Positions 9,165 to 18,486 of a stretch of DNA of 64,000 nucleotides are shown one piece after another; position 1 is the stretch's first letter; each line of letters starts with the position of its first letter. The notes beneath the pieces were generated by a model that saw only the letters and a program-made list of their open reading frames with translations, ran no database searches and was not told the origin of the DNA. Made by a program: the position numbers and the translations under genes. Source of the stretch: Bretschneidera sinensis (taxonomy: Eukaryota; Streptophyta; Magnoliopsida; Brassicales; Akaniaceae); contig CM043698.1 of assembly GCA_023935145.1 (NCBI GenBank), forward strand, positions 87,561,001-87,625,000, read 5' to 3'.

Positions 9165-10421
9165 ATGAGTGACAAAATCCGTATAAAACTCACAACAAGT
9201 GGACCTAATGCGCCCAAAAAGCCTAGGTCTTCAAAACCTTCGGCTTCGGAATCAAAAGGGAAGGGAGTAGCAGGGTCATCCAGCAAGGAGCCCAGAACAG
9301 AGTTGGAGCAGGCTCTGTTTTTCAGCCCAGCTGCTCATAAGAGGTATAACTCTATAATCCGTCACAAGAAAATCATGACGGGTAGAGTCGTTGATTTCGA
9401 CTCCATTCGTCATGGTAATTTCGATATTCTACCAGCCTTTGAGGCAATAAATCTGACCCCACTGGTCAGTATTCATGAAAAATATTACCCGCGACTGATT
9501 CACCAGTTCTATGCTAACTTGGTGAAACCCAGTCCTCTAGCTCTGAGATTCAGAACCAGAGTTAGCGGTGTGGAGTTTGAGGTCAACACTGACCTCTTGA
9601 TGAGCATTCTGAGAATCCCTATAAGGGGGGTTCAATGGAGTCTGGATGGATGGCCAGACAACTTTGAAGTTGAGGAGGCCTGTCGGATAGTCAGGGGCGA
9701 CCCTAACTATGTGTACAGACCCACTACATTTCACACATGTAGTGACTTGCCCCTCGACTCAAAAATGTTTCAATTGATTGTCAGTTGGACCATCCACCCG
9801 AGACTCGGGAGTCGAGGGTATCTATCTAAAATAGATACGGTATTGATTTGGTGCCTAAAATCTGGGCACCACTTCAATATATATCCTCTGCTGCTCGCCA
9901 ACATGATAAACGGTGAAGCAAACGACTCCGGGTGTCTTCCTTATGGGATGCTCATTACACTCATCCTCCAGCACTTCCGGGTACCTTTGCCTGCCTCCGA
10001 GGCTCAGGATATCGGATTGACGGATATCATCAACATCTCATCTCTAAAGAAGATGGGATGTACTGTTCGTGAAGGGTTTCTCTATCCTAAAGCTGGAAAA
10101 CGCCTAAGGATTCGAGAGGATGCGAGTGACAGTGATGAGGATGCTGATACGGCTGCTGAGATGGAGACAGATACCCGAGCACCTCCCATTGGTGACTCGA
10201 GTACTGGTCAGACTGGATATGGTGACATCCTACGAGCTATCGCGAGTCTTCAGATGACGATGGAGTCTGGTTTTCAGTCCATGCAGTCCGATTATCAGAG
10301 GCTGAGCTCCTCCATAGACCACCTACGGGATGACTTTGAGTTACATCGAGAGCACACCGAGGGTTCCCTAGCTGAGATTAGGGAACTTCTTCGTGACAGC
10401 TCGGACTCTCCCGCACCATGA
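9165..10421 (+). CDS. Element A third ORF: plant retrotransposon accessory protein, env-like position
   Basis: An intact 418-codon ORF in the place where SIRE elements carry an envelope-like gene. Residues 1-45 are basic and Ser/Lys-rich (KKPRSSKP). About 90-310 form a globular region with IHQFYANL, VEFEVNTDLLMSILRIP and a hydrophobic block near 245-275. I read this as the family annotated in plants as putative plant transposon protein; the gypsy element B ORF at 14451 has the matching VREFYENV and INNFYGLP blocks. About 325-345 are acidic (DASDSDEDAD). About 370-412 are a predicted coiled coil. I see no signal peptide or clear transmembrane anchor, which argues against a real envelope. Array A2 and a TATA box lie just upstream. 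It is the only long undamaged ORF of the element. Confidence 0.85.
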   Translation: MSDKIRIKLTTSGPNAPKKPRSSKPSASESKGKGVAGSSSKEPRTELEQALFFSPAAHKRYNSIIRHKKIMTGRVVDFDSIRHGNFDILPAFEAINLTPLVSIHEKYYPRLIHQFYANLVKPSPLALRFRTRVSGVEFEVNTDLLMSILRIPIRGVQWSLDGWPDNFEVEEACRIVRGDPNYVYRPTTFHTCSDLPLDSKMFQLIVSWTIHPRLGSRGYLSKIDTVLIWCLKSGHHFNIYPLLLANMINGEANDSGCLPYGMLITLILQHFRVPLPASEAQDIGLTDIINISSLKKMGCTVREGFLYPKAGKRLRIREDASDSDEDADTAAEMETDTRAPPIGDSSTGQTGYGDILRAIASLQMTMESGFQSMQSDYQRLSSSIDHLRDDFELHREHTEGSLAEIRELLRDSSDSPAP

Positions 10422-10965
10422 GTCTCATTCATTTAATCAGTTCTTAGCACTTTTCCAGTATTTGTCACTTAGCACGGACATCTCATGTTTGTTTTTCTTA
10501 GTTATGGCTCTATAAGACTCTACTTGTATTGACTTTTTCTATGATGATGTAATAACTATAAGCCATATTTCTTGCATTTATTTAAGCTATTTGTGATATG
10601 TTAGAACTGTTTTTAAATATCTGTTTGTCTCATAGCTTATTTCTTAATTGTTCTGCCCCCTTTGGTTGCTGTTGTCAAAACGGGGGAGAAAAATGAGAAA
10701 AACGAGAAAATCTAAGTAACGAGAAAATCTAAGTAAAAACGCAACCAATGCATAGATTTAGGGGGAGCATTGCTCCATATCTGTGTAAAAATGTTTATTG
10801 ATTGGTTGAGTTTAATTCTGGATTGGTTGAAAGAAATATAAACTGTGTTTGCTTGTTTACAGGGTGGTTTTTCTCGAAAAACAGAGGAGACTCTGTCCAA
10901 ATTTTTGTAAAATCTTAACACTTAGTTTTTAAAACTGTTTTTACATTATTAGTTTTGTCATCATC
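10422..10965 (+). other. Element A 3' untranslated region with a second polypurine-like tract
   Basis: No ORF. A tract AAAACGGGGGAGAAAAATG at about 10677-10695, preceded by GTTGTC, resembles the true polypurine tract (GTCATCATCAAAAAGGGGGAGA), as if the end had been duplicated. Confidence 0.6.
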
Positions 10966-10979
10966 AAAAAGGGGGAGAT
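10966..10979 (+). promoter_or_regulatory. Element A polypurine tract
   Basis: AAAAAGGGGGAGAT directly precedes the 3' LTR. This is the plus-strand primer typical of SIRE elements. Confidence 0.9.
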
Positions 10980-12229
10980 TGTTGACCCTCGCCCGTATTT
11001 TAATGATGGCAAAACACAACTGTTATTTAACTAACATGTTTAAACTAAGTTGTATTAAGGATCAAACACATTCAACCAAGGAACAAAGTGCAAAAACTCG
11101 AACCAAATCAAGTATCAAGTGAAGACTGAAGATCTAGTATAGGTCTTAAGGTTTAGAACCAATGTAAGTCTCACTCATACATTGTATTAGCTTGTTTAAT
11201 GGCTCAAACACAAATGGTTTTTCTAAAACCATTAATTTTAAAATGTTTTTAATGAAAAACAGAAGAAAAACTGGGTTGGAAGACAACCCAGTCGACTGGG
11301 TACATATACCAGTCGACTGGTATATGGGTCAGAAGGTACCCAGTCGACTGGATGAATTAACCCAGTCGACTGGTACTTTGACCAGTAATTTCCCAGTCGA
11401 CTGGATGAATCAACCCAGTCGACTGGCAAAATGGACAGAAAGTCCCCAGTCGACTGGATGATATATACCAGTCGACTGGATACCCAGAAGGTCTGAAAAC
11501 GTATATTTTTCAAGTGAACCCAGTCGACTGGTATCTCGACCCAGTCGACTGGTAGTTCAAAAATATGACCGTTGGACTCCAAATCTGAACGTTTTAAAGT
11601 AAATCTTTTTCAAATTAAAGTCCAAAACGGCCATATTAATTGATTGCTATATAAACCCTCTCAGCAAAGCATTCAATAACTAGCAGCACATATTCAAAAA
11701 GAGTTGATCTCATATAATCAAGTTTTTATACTCTTGAAACACAAAAAGCTTTGAAATAATCTTATTGAGCCATTTCTTCAAGCTTTACTTTGAAAGAGAG
11801 ACATTTCTGTTGTAATAAGCTTTCATTTGTTGTCTCTCTACCTTTTACTTTACACCATCTTTGTAAAGGGATTACTTCCGAGAGGAAGGGGAAACTTCCG
11901 AAAGGAAGGGGATTTTTCGGTTTAAGCAATTCCTGTAAATTGCTTGTGTACGGTTTGTGCAACACCCGGCTAAGTTGTGCGACTAAGTTTTCTTAGTGGA
12001 TTACTTCAAGGAGTTCCTTGAAGAGAGTGGACGTAGGGTCGGAACGAATCCGATATTGCCGAACCACTATAACTGTGTTTGCATCCTCTTTCCTTAAACT
12101 CTTTATTTACAGCTTTCTACTTGTATCAATTATTTGTTGCTTATCAGTTTTTATAAACTTGTATAAATTCCGCAAAAGTTTTTAAAAACCCAATTCACCC
12201 CCCCTCTTGGGTTGAAACCTCGAGCTACA
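10980..12229 (+). repeat. Element A 3' LTR
   Basis: 1250 bp, same ends as the 5' LTR. One difference was seen by eye (C at 11966 against T at 2961). TATA box at 11648-11654. Confidence 0.97.
11286..11552. promoter_or_regulatory. Palindrome array A3: ten CCAGTCGACTGG sites in the 3' LTR
   Basis: Exact copy of array A1, shifted by 9005 bp; cores start at 11288, 11309, 11340, 11362, 11393, 11415, 11446, 11468, 11520 and 11541. Confidence 0.85.
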
Positions 12230-12234
12230 GATCC
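12230..12234. repeat. Target site duplication of element A, right copy (GATCC)
   Basis: Perfect match to 1970-1974. Element B RNase H resumes immediately. Confidence 0.97.
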
Positions 12235-12500
12235 TCCTCCTACAAGAATTCGACATCACCATCAAAGACAAAAAAGAAGTGGAGAATGTAGTGGTTGATC
12301 ATCTTTTGAGACTTACTTTCGAGGACACTTGTGATGAAATGCCAATCAAGGATGATTTTCCCGATGAGCAATTACTATCCATTTGTTCTCTACCATGGTT
12401 TGCTCACATCGTAAATTATTTGGCTACAGGTGAGATACCAATGGATTGGAGCGCTCAAGACAAGAGGAAATTCTTATACGAGGTACGTAATTTCTATTAG
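12235..12500 (+). pseudogene. Element B pol, part 2: end of RNase H and connector
   Basis: Continues the RNase H frame cut at 1974 (LLQEFDITIKDKK, then VVVDHLLRL, FPDEQLLSI). It ends at an in-frame TAG (12498-12500) where related element D has open sequence. A one-base frameshift follows, and integrase continues in another frame. Confidence 0.85.
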
Positions 12501-12502
12501 GA

Positions 12503-13687
12503 TGCCCCTATCTTTTCAAGTATTGCCCTGACCAAATTTTAAGGCGTTGCATCCCTAATGAAGAGATTGCAAGTGTCTTAGAATTTTGTCACTCCCAAGC
12601 TTGTGGAGGCCACTTTTCAATGAAAAAAACCGCTACAAAAATTTTGTGGTGTGGATTTTATTGGCCTTCCTTGTTTAAAGATACAAACACCTACTGTCGC
12701 TCATGTGAAAGGTGTCAAAAGTTAGGAGATGTGTCCCATCAAAATATGATGCCCTTAAACCCTATTTTAGTAATTGAAATCTTTGATTGTTGGGGCATCG
12801 ATTTTATGGGACCCTTTCCTTCTTCCTTTGGATACCAATATATCATTGTGGCAACAGATTATGTATCTAAGTGGGTAGAGGCAGCAGCTTGCCGAAGCAA
12901 TGATAATAGAATGGTAATCAAATTTCCTAAAGAAAATGTGTTATCTCGATTTGGTACACCACGTGCTATAATTAGTGATCGAGGTACACATTTTTGCAAC
13001 CGTTCTTTTGAAGCTTTAATGCGAAAATATGGGGTGTTACATAAAATTTCTACTGCCTATCATCCTCAGACTAGTGGACAAGTAGAGCACGCTAACAGGG
13101 AAATTAAACAAATTTTAGAAAAAACGGTTAACCCGGATCGCAAGGATTGGTCTTTGAGACTTGTTGATGCACTTTGGGCCTATTGTACTGCTTTTAAAAC
13201 ACCCTTAGGCATGTCACCTTATAGGCTTGTTTTTGGAAAGCCTTACCACTTACCCGTGGAGCTTGAGCATAGAGCTTATTGGGCCATCAAGTCTTTTAAT
13301 TTTGACATAGGAGAGGTGGGTAAGCTTAGGAAGTATCAACTGACCGAGTTAGAGGAATTAAGAAACGATGCTTATGAGAACTCTAGAATCTATAAGACCA
13401 AAATGAAAGCATTCCATGATAAAATCATTTTGAGGAAAACATTTAGACCCAATGATCGGGTGTTCTTATACAATTCTAGACTCCATAAGCATCCAGAAAA
13501 ACTTTGGTCAAGATGGATCGGTCCTTTCATAGTAAAACATGTTTTTGAAAATGGAGCGGTGAAAATTAAGGACACTAAGGACGGTCAAATTTTTAAAGTG
13601 AATGGTCAGCGCCTTAAGATCTTAATCAATAGGCCAGATCCGGAGGTGGAAGACATTCCACTTATGGATCCGGTCTATTTCCCTTAA
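12503..13687 (+). pseudogene. Element B pol, part 3: integrase
   Basis: Open in one frame to TAA at 13685-13687; the first ATG is 12620. The HHCC zinc motif begins upstream of that ATG ([11 protein letters not shown], then [11 protein letters not shown]). The catalytic core carries [18 protein letters not shown] and [15 protein letters not shown], giving the D, D, E triad. The C-terminal part has the [12 protein letters not shown] and FKVNGQRLK blocks found in Athila-type integrases. This domain is complete, but it is cut off from upstream pol by a stop and a frameshift. Confidence 0.88.
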
Positions 13688-13865
13688 CTTTACCACACAG
13701 GTACGTTTTCATTTATTTTTCTTTTGATTTGTTTATTTTGTTTTTAATTACATTTTATTCAATCTCAATTGTTAATTTTTTCTTTTAATTTAATTTAATT
13801 TCTCAGATTTATTTTTTAACTTTATTTTATTTTTCGGTTAGGCAACCAAGAACAGAATTTTTGGG

Positions 13866-14032
13866 CACTAGTGTGCACCGCGGTGCTCCTCAGCAGCACC
13901 GTGGTGCCCAGTACCAGGATCAACAGTACCAGGCCCAGCACCACGGTGCCCAGAACTGAGTCCATCAGCACCAGGCCCAGCACCGCAGTGCACAGCGCCA
14001 AGCCCAGCACGCCAAGCCCAGCACTGTAGCAC
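13866..14032. promoter_or_regulatory. Palindrome array B1: GCACCGCGGTGC-type sites between pol and the third ORF
   Basis: Sites start at 13875 (perfect GCACCGCGGTGC), 13896 (GCACCGTGGTGC), 13938 (GCACCACGGTGC), 13980 (GCACCGCAGTGC) and weakly 14021. Steps are 21, 42, 42 and 41 bp, near 2 and 4 helical turns. A smaller palindrome, CACTAGTG, is centred one turn before the first site. Half sites such as GTACCAGG fill the gaps. The position, between pol and an internal TATA box, is the same as array A2 of the copia element, but the palindrome is different. Confidence 0.75.
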
Positions 14033-14083
14033 ACTGCACGGCGCTAGCTTGAGCCCAGCACCTACCTAACCCTAATTCTGCAC

Positions 14084-14090
14084 TATAAAA
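14084..14090 (+). promoter_or_regulatory. Candidate internal promoter of element B third ORF (TATAAAA)
   Basis: TATAAAA in GCACTATAAAAGCC lies 52 bp after array B1 and about 360 bp before the ATG at 14451. Layout parallels 8947-8953 in element A. Confidence 0.5.
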
Positions 14091-14450
14091 GCCATTTTAC
14101 AGCCTTTTTCCTCATTTCTTCTTTCACAAAACCAGCAGCACACTACCTCCTCTCTCCACTTTGAAACACGTCCTTACTTGTTCAATCACTTGCACTCAAA
14201 ACTTTCTTGTTTACACATCATTTCTTACTAAATTGCTCACTTTTGTTACTGATTTTGCTAGCACTCTCTCTCTAAAGCTTGGTTATAAGAAGATCATTGG
14301 GTTCATTAAGAACACTTCAAGAGGTAGATAGTCTTTCTTCTCTCCATCATGGACATCAAATAAGACCACTTTCTTCCATTTTATTGTGCATTTGCGCTAT
14401 TTAGTGGTTATATTTTGCCTTAAGTCTATTGTTCTAAAAATTTGATTTCC

Positions 14451-15620
14451 ATGGCACCTAAGACCAAGAGACCTAGGGGGAGACCACAAAAAGAGTATGA
14501 TGAGACAAAATTTGTGAGTTTTGAAGCAAGTGAGAGATATATTAGTATGTTGCAAAGTCGAAAACCCATTCCCGAAAGAGGATTCAACATCACCGAGAGG
14601 GGAAATCCGACCTTATTTAGAATGATTCTAGATAGGAATTGGGGCACATTTACAAGACAACCCTCTCACTCCCTCCCAAATTTGGTTAGAGAATTTTACG
14701 AAAATGTGCCCGAGCATAGGAATGGTGAAGTGAGAGTGAGAGGACAAATAGTCTCTTTTAGCAGCACATCCATTAATAACTTCTATGGATTACCTGGCAT
14801 TAAGCATTGTGAGTATAGTTTATATGTGTCCACCATTAATTATGAAGAGATTTGCACTACCCTTTGTATTCCGGGCACTACATGGAAAATGACGGGTGAT
14901 CTCCCTATCACTTTCCCCGGTACTTCTCTCAATGCCACTGCTAGGGCTTGGCAATATTTTATATGTCAGAGGATGATGCCTGCTTTACATTATAGTGCCT
15001 TAACTGTTGAGTGAACTGTGTTAGTCTATGCAATTTTAATGGGAATGACTATCAATGTTGGCCAAGTCATACAATATTCAATCAAACACACTATTAGACA
15101 AAAGCTCAGATTATATTTTCCTTCTTTAATAACCCAATTGTGCATCCGATCCGGAATCCATTATAGCCCTGATGAAGAGGCTCAGGAACCCAAAAGACCC
15201 ATTGATGATAGCTTGTTAGCACAGATTAAAGCCTCAATGCTGCCAATTTCGGGAGAGGGAGCAGCCTCTGTTGTCCATCTTTCTTCCTTTAGGCCTTTCA
15301 CTATTGTCGAGCGCCTTGAGCATCTAGAAAGTCGTTTTGACGAGCATCAGAAATTATTGCTTGATAGGATAGATCGTTAAGACAAAATATTGGCTCGACA
15401 AGATAGATTCTTGGCTCAACAAACCGATTATCAAGCCAGGGTCTACTCTTCTTTTGGTCAGATGTGCCACTACCTTGCCTCCGCCACTGGTTGTAATATG
15501 GATCACTTCCCTACTATGCCACCCTATCCAAGATCATTTTTTGATCCTACTCCTGAGGAAGGTTAAGAGAATGAAGAGAATAAAGAGGATGAAGATGAGG
15601 ATGAGAATTTAGAAGATTAG
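14451..15620 (+). pseudogene. Element B third ORF: plant transposon accessory protein with an AT-hook, three internal stops
   Basis: One frame runs from ATG 14451 to TAG 15618-15620 (about 389 codons), interrupted by TGA at 15012-15014 and TAA at 15378-15380 and 15564-15566. Residues 4-13 (KTKRPRGRPQ) match an AT-hook, which binds the minor groove of AT-rich DNA. The middle holds LVREFYENV, a VRVRGQIVSF strand and INNFYGLPG, parallel to blocks in the copia third ORF at 9165. Near residues 290-315 (VERLEHLESRFDEHQKLL) it should form a coiled coil. A YPRSFFDP segment and a very acidic tail (ENEENKEDEDEDENLED) close it. No signal peptide is seen. The stops make this copy inactive. Confidence 0.8.
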
Positions 15621-17237
15621 TTTTAGGTCCTTTATTTTTTTGTTTATTTTGTTTGTTTAGTGTGTTTTCATTTCGATTATTTTTACTTTCCTCCTTTATT
15701 TCTTTTTATTTTATTTTCTGTACTAACCCAACATATGGTGAGAATCTTAAGGGTACACCAAAGTTGTTTTCTTTTTTTTTGTCTTGTTCTATGTTGTAGA
15801 TTGGAATTTCAACAAGAAGAATGGCAAGCACTTCACCTGGTAGTACACATTGTCCAGCACCTTTGCACTCGTGCTCACAAAAGGGAGTTTTTCTTTACTT
15901 TCTCTTTAAACATTGAGGACAATGCAAATTTTAAGTTGGGGGTGAAGGAAACATATTTCTTTAAATTGTTTGGTGTTACCCTTACCTTCTGTTTTAAGCA
16001 TGATTTGTGTTTGCCTTGGATGTAATTCACATGTCAATGATATAAGCTTAATTGAGATAACATACAGAATTTAGAAGAAGTTAAATTTTGTTTCAATTCG
16101 AAAATACTTTAAGTGTCAACCTTGATTTGGTTAGTGACTCTAATTTGTGGTAAGATTGTATGATTAATCTTAAGCACTTAGAAAATTTTTATGTGTGATT
16201 ATTTCATGAATATTTTTACGGTCTTGGCAGCTCTAGAACTTACTTAATAACCACTTGAGGTGAATTCCTATAATGCATATTACTTAGGACATGATATAGA
16301 CCATTTTGGACCGTTTGAGCTTGTCAAAACCTACCATTGCTATATTTACCACTAGTCACCAATTTGAGCATTGTTTCTTTCAAATAGCCCATTTACTCAT
16401 CCTTATGAGCCTAAAGAGAATATTTTGTCCTTACTTTTCTCTTCAAAGAACTTAGCTATACACATTTATTGAGAAGCACTTAAAAGGAGTAAGGATGGAA
16501 ATATGGAAACCATAACCCAAGTACACTAAAGGAGATAAGTTGGGGGTTATGAAAAAGAAAAGAAGCCTTAAAAAAAAAGGTGAATGGTCTTATGCCAAAA
16601 TAAAAAAGAAAAAGAAAAGTGAATTATGGCAAAGAAATAAGAAAAGAAAAGAAAAGCGGTGATTTGAGAAAAATGCTCGAAAAATGGTTGAAAAAGTTGG
16701 GTGTTGAAGTAAGGTTATCTAGTGCTTAAAAGTGGTTATGTTTAAAGCTAAGAGATTGAGTTCTTTTACTTGTAAATCCTTCCCATCCTTTCTTAACCTT
16801 TACCTTAGCCTAACATTACAAGCATATTAAAGACCTAATGATCCAATGTAATGTGATTTTTCTACTATAGTGGAGAATGGTTTGAAAAGTAAACCTATGG
16901 AGTTCGTTTATGTGATTGATGTCACACAATTTGTTATGTTTTTAGAGACCAAGACTTGTATTCATGAATCTGAAGCATAAAATCATCCGAGTGTATGGAT
17001 TATTGGATTGTGGTAAGATGGATGTTAAGAGTCAGTAACGATTGCAAGATCGATGTTTTGATTATTTTGGGATTTGAGTGATATTTAATGATCCTATGTG
17101 CTGTATGTTGTGTGCAATGTTTGAGACCAAAGTGAATTACTCTTGGTTAACACTAGTAGTGCTTTACTTTGTTTTTGACTCCCACCATGGAATTCATCTC
17201 TTGTTTCCGTTTGAATTGCTAGAGACTAGCAATAAGC
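15621..17237 (+). other. Element B 3' untranslated region with repeated polypurine-like motifs
   Basis: No ORF. Motif CATTGAGGACAATG (15911-15924), a 5-bp inverted repeat with a 4-base loop, is followed by AAGTTGGGGGTG (15933-15944). AAGTTGGGGGTT recurs at 16537-16548. Purine-rich low-complexity sequence covers about 16540-16690. The same hairpin-plus-G-tract pair occurs in elements C, D and F. Confidence 0.65.
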
Positions 17238-17250
17238 TAGTTGGGGGTTG
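17238..17250 (+). promoter_or_regulatory. Element B polypurine tract
   Basis: TAGTTGGGGGTTG directly before the TGATAAGAGCC start of the LTR. Confidence 0.75.
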
Positions 17251-17513
17251 TGATAAGAGCCATAAAATGCACCTCAACGATGTTTAATTGTTAGCATTTT
17301 ATGATTCTTCTCGGTCTATATTGCACTCTTATGTGTTGATAACTCTTAAGGAATATTATTGGATCACTAACTTATTCTAGTACAATTTCAGGTATTTGAG
17401 TCCAAAGAGGAGAAGAAGCGATCGTTGTTTAAAAGCGCCAAGGTTCCATGCACAATGAAGCATAGGAGTGGCTGCGGAGAGGCAAAGCATGAAGAAAATC
17501 AACAAAAAGGCCA

Positions 17514-17610
17514 GCACCGCGGTGCTCCTCAGCAGCACCGTGGTGCCTAGAAGCTCGCCCAATCCAGAATATGCCTAGCACCGCGGTGCTCCCCAGCAGC
17601 ACTGCAGCGC
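17514..17610. promoter_or_regulatory. Palindrome array B2: GCACCGCGGTGC sites in the LTR
   Basis: Sites start at 17514 (perfect), 17535 (GCACCGTGGTGC), 17578 (perfect) and 17599 (GCACTGCAGCGC). Steps are 21, 43 and 21 bp. The array ends 87 bp upstream of the LTR TATA box. Same palindrome as array B1. Confidence 0.8.
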
Positions 17611-17697
17611 GCACACGGATTTGCATCTCCGAGTTAGACTTTAATTAGGGTTTTTAAACATTAGAATAAATCCAAAAACACCCTTGGACTCTTGTAC

Positions 17698-17704
17698 TAT
17701 AAAT
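17698..17704 (+). promoter_or_regulatory. Element B LTR TATA box
   Basis: TATAAAT in TGTACTATAAATAAG, downstream of array B2. Confidence 0.6.
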
Positions 17705-18486
17705 AAGATACTTGGGGTTTAAGAGAAAGGGGGATCTAGGCTGAAAAGAAAAGCCAAAAAACTCAAAGCAACAGCTCATCCACAAAAGTGTTTAGCCATG
17801 AACACCATGGCTAACTAACTTCCTAGCAAGGTGAAGGGATGAATCCCTAGGTGTAGTTGTCTCTATCTACCCTTTTTTGGTTCAGTTGTAATAAGAATTT
17901 ATTGTCAAACATTGTCATGATTTACTTCTTCATCTAATTATAAGATTTTATCTATTCCAGTGATTGTATCTTTTTCCTTGATATAACTTTAGTCATGCTT
18001 CTCATATGTCAAGATTATTGGGTATAATTGAGTCCGGTAAATCTAGCCTTTAGGTTTGTCCATTACTGCAATATTGTCGACAAAGATATATTGTCGTTTC
18101 TTGATAAACCTATAGGATAGATTATATGTGCATAAATCGAAAATAAGAAGTATTTCATTACGATCATATTAGGGTTTATACATGTTCTCATTGAATATTT
18201 GCCGATTGCATGTTGGGATGTGAAACGTGCAATCGAGATAAAAAAACTGAATCAAGTTAGGATTAGGGCAACGAACCTAGGGAGGATTCTCGAATCCTTG
18301 TTGTCCCTCTATCATATTTTACAACCTACACTTTTACTTCATCATCAATTTCAGATTCTTTACTTATTTTGATTATATCGTCTCATATTAAGGTTTACAT
18401 CTTTCTTTATAGTTAACTTGTTTCCCTGTGGAATCGACACCCCAAAGCCGTGCTACAACAATCGCGTTATACTTTAGGTGTAATCA

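Larger units (their letters stand above)
1975..12229 (+). mobile_element. Ty1/copia retrotransposon A, SIRE/Maximus-like, 10,255 bp
   Basis: The element has two 1250-bp LTRs, an initiator-Met type primer site, one long gag-pol frame in copia order (gag, protease, integrase, RT, RNase H), a third ORF after pol, and a polypurine tract before the 3' LTR. Length, gag architecture, third ORF and the AAAAAGGGGGAGA tract fit the SIRE/Maximus lineage. The LTRs appear to differ only at 2961 (T) versus 11966 (C), so the insertion is very recent. Two in-frame stops (5332, 6724) interrupt gag-pol. It sits in RNase H of element B with a perfect 5-bp target duplication. Confidence 0.97.
1..18486 (+). mobile_element. 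Ty3/gypsy element B (Athila-like), 3' part, split by copia element A
   Basis: Protease C-terminus, RT, RNase H, integrase, a third ORF, 3' UTR and one LTR follow in order on the plus strand. The 5' LTR and gag lie outside the window. Element A (1975-12229) is inserted inside RNase H and duplicated GATCC. Pol carries several in-frame stops and one frameshift, so the copy is dead. Athila-like is inferred from the gag/pol style shared with elements C and D and from the third ORF after pol. The right end (about 18486) is approximate, because no second LTR or target duplication is available for comparison. Confidence 0.85.
17251..18486 (+). repeat. Element B 3' LTR
   Basis: Starts TGATAAGAGCC after the polypurine tract. 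It carries a palindrome array (17514-17610), a TATA box (17698-17704) and a typical TCCCTGTGGAATCGACACC segment near its end. The end is taken at TAATCA near 18486 but could be at ACAACA (18460). Confidence 0.75.

Noticed and set aside
9165..10421. True envelope gene
   Set aside because: No signal peptide, no convincing transmembrane anchor and no cleavage site; the protein looks cytosolic or nuclear with a coiled coil.
17429..17626. Minus-strand ORFs of 61 and 65 codons in the element B LTR
   Set aside because: They read through the GCACCGCGGTGC array and have no other support.
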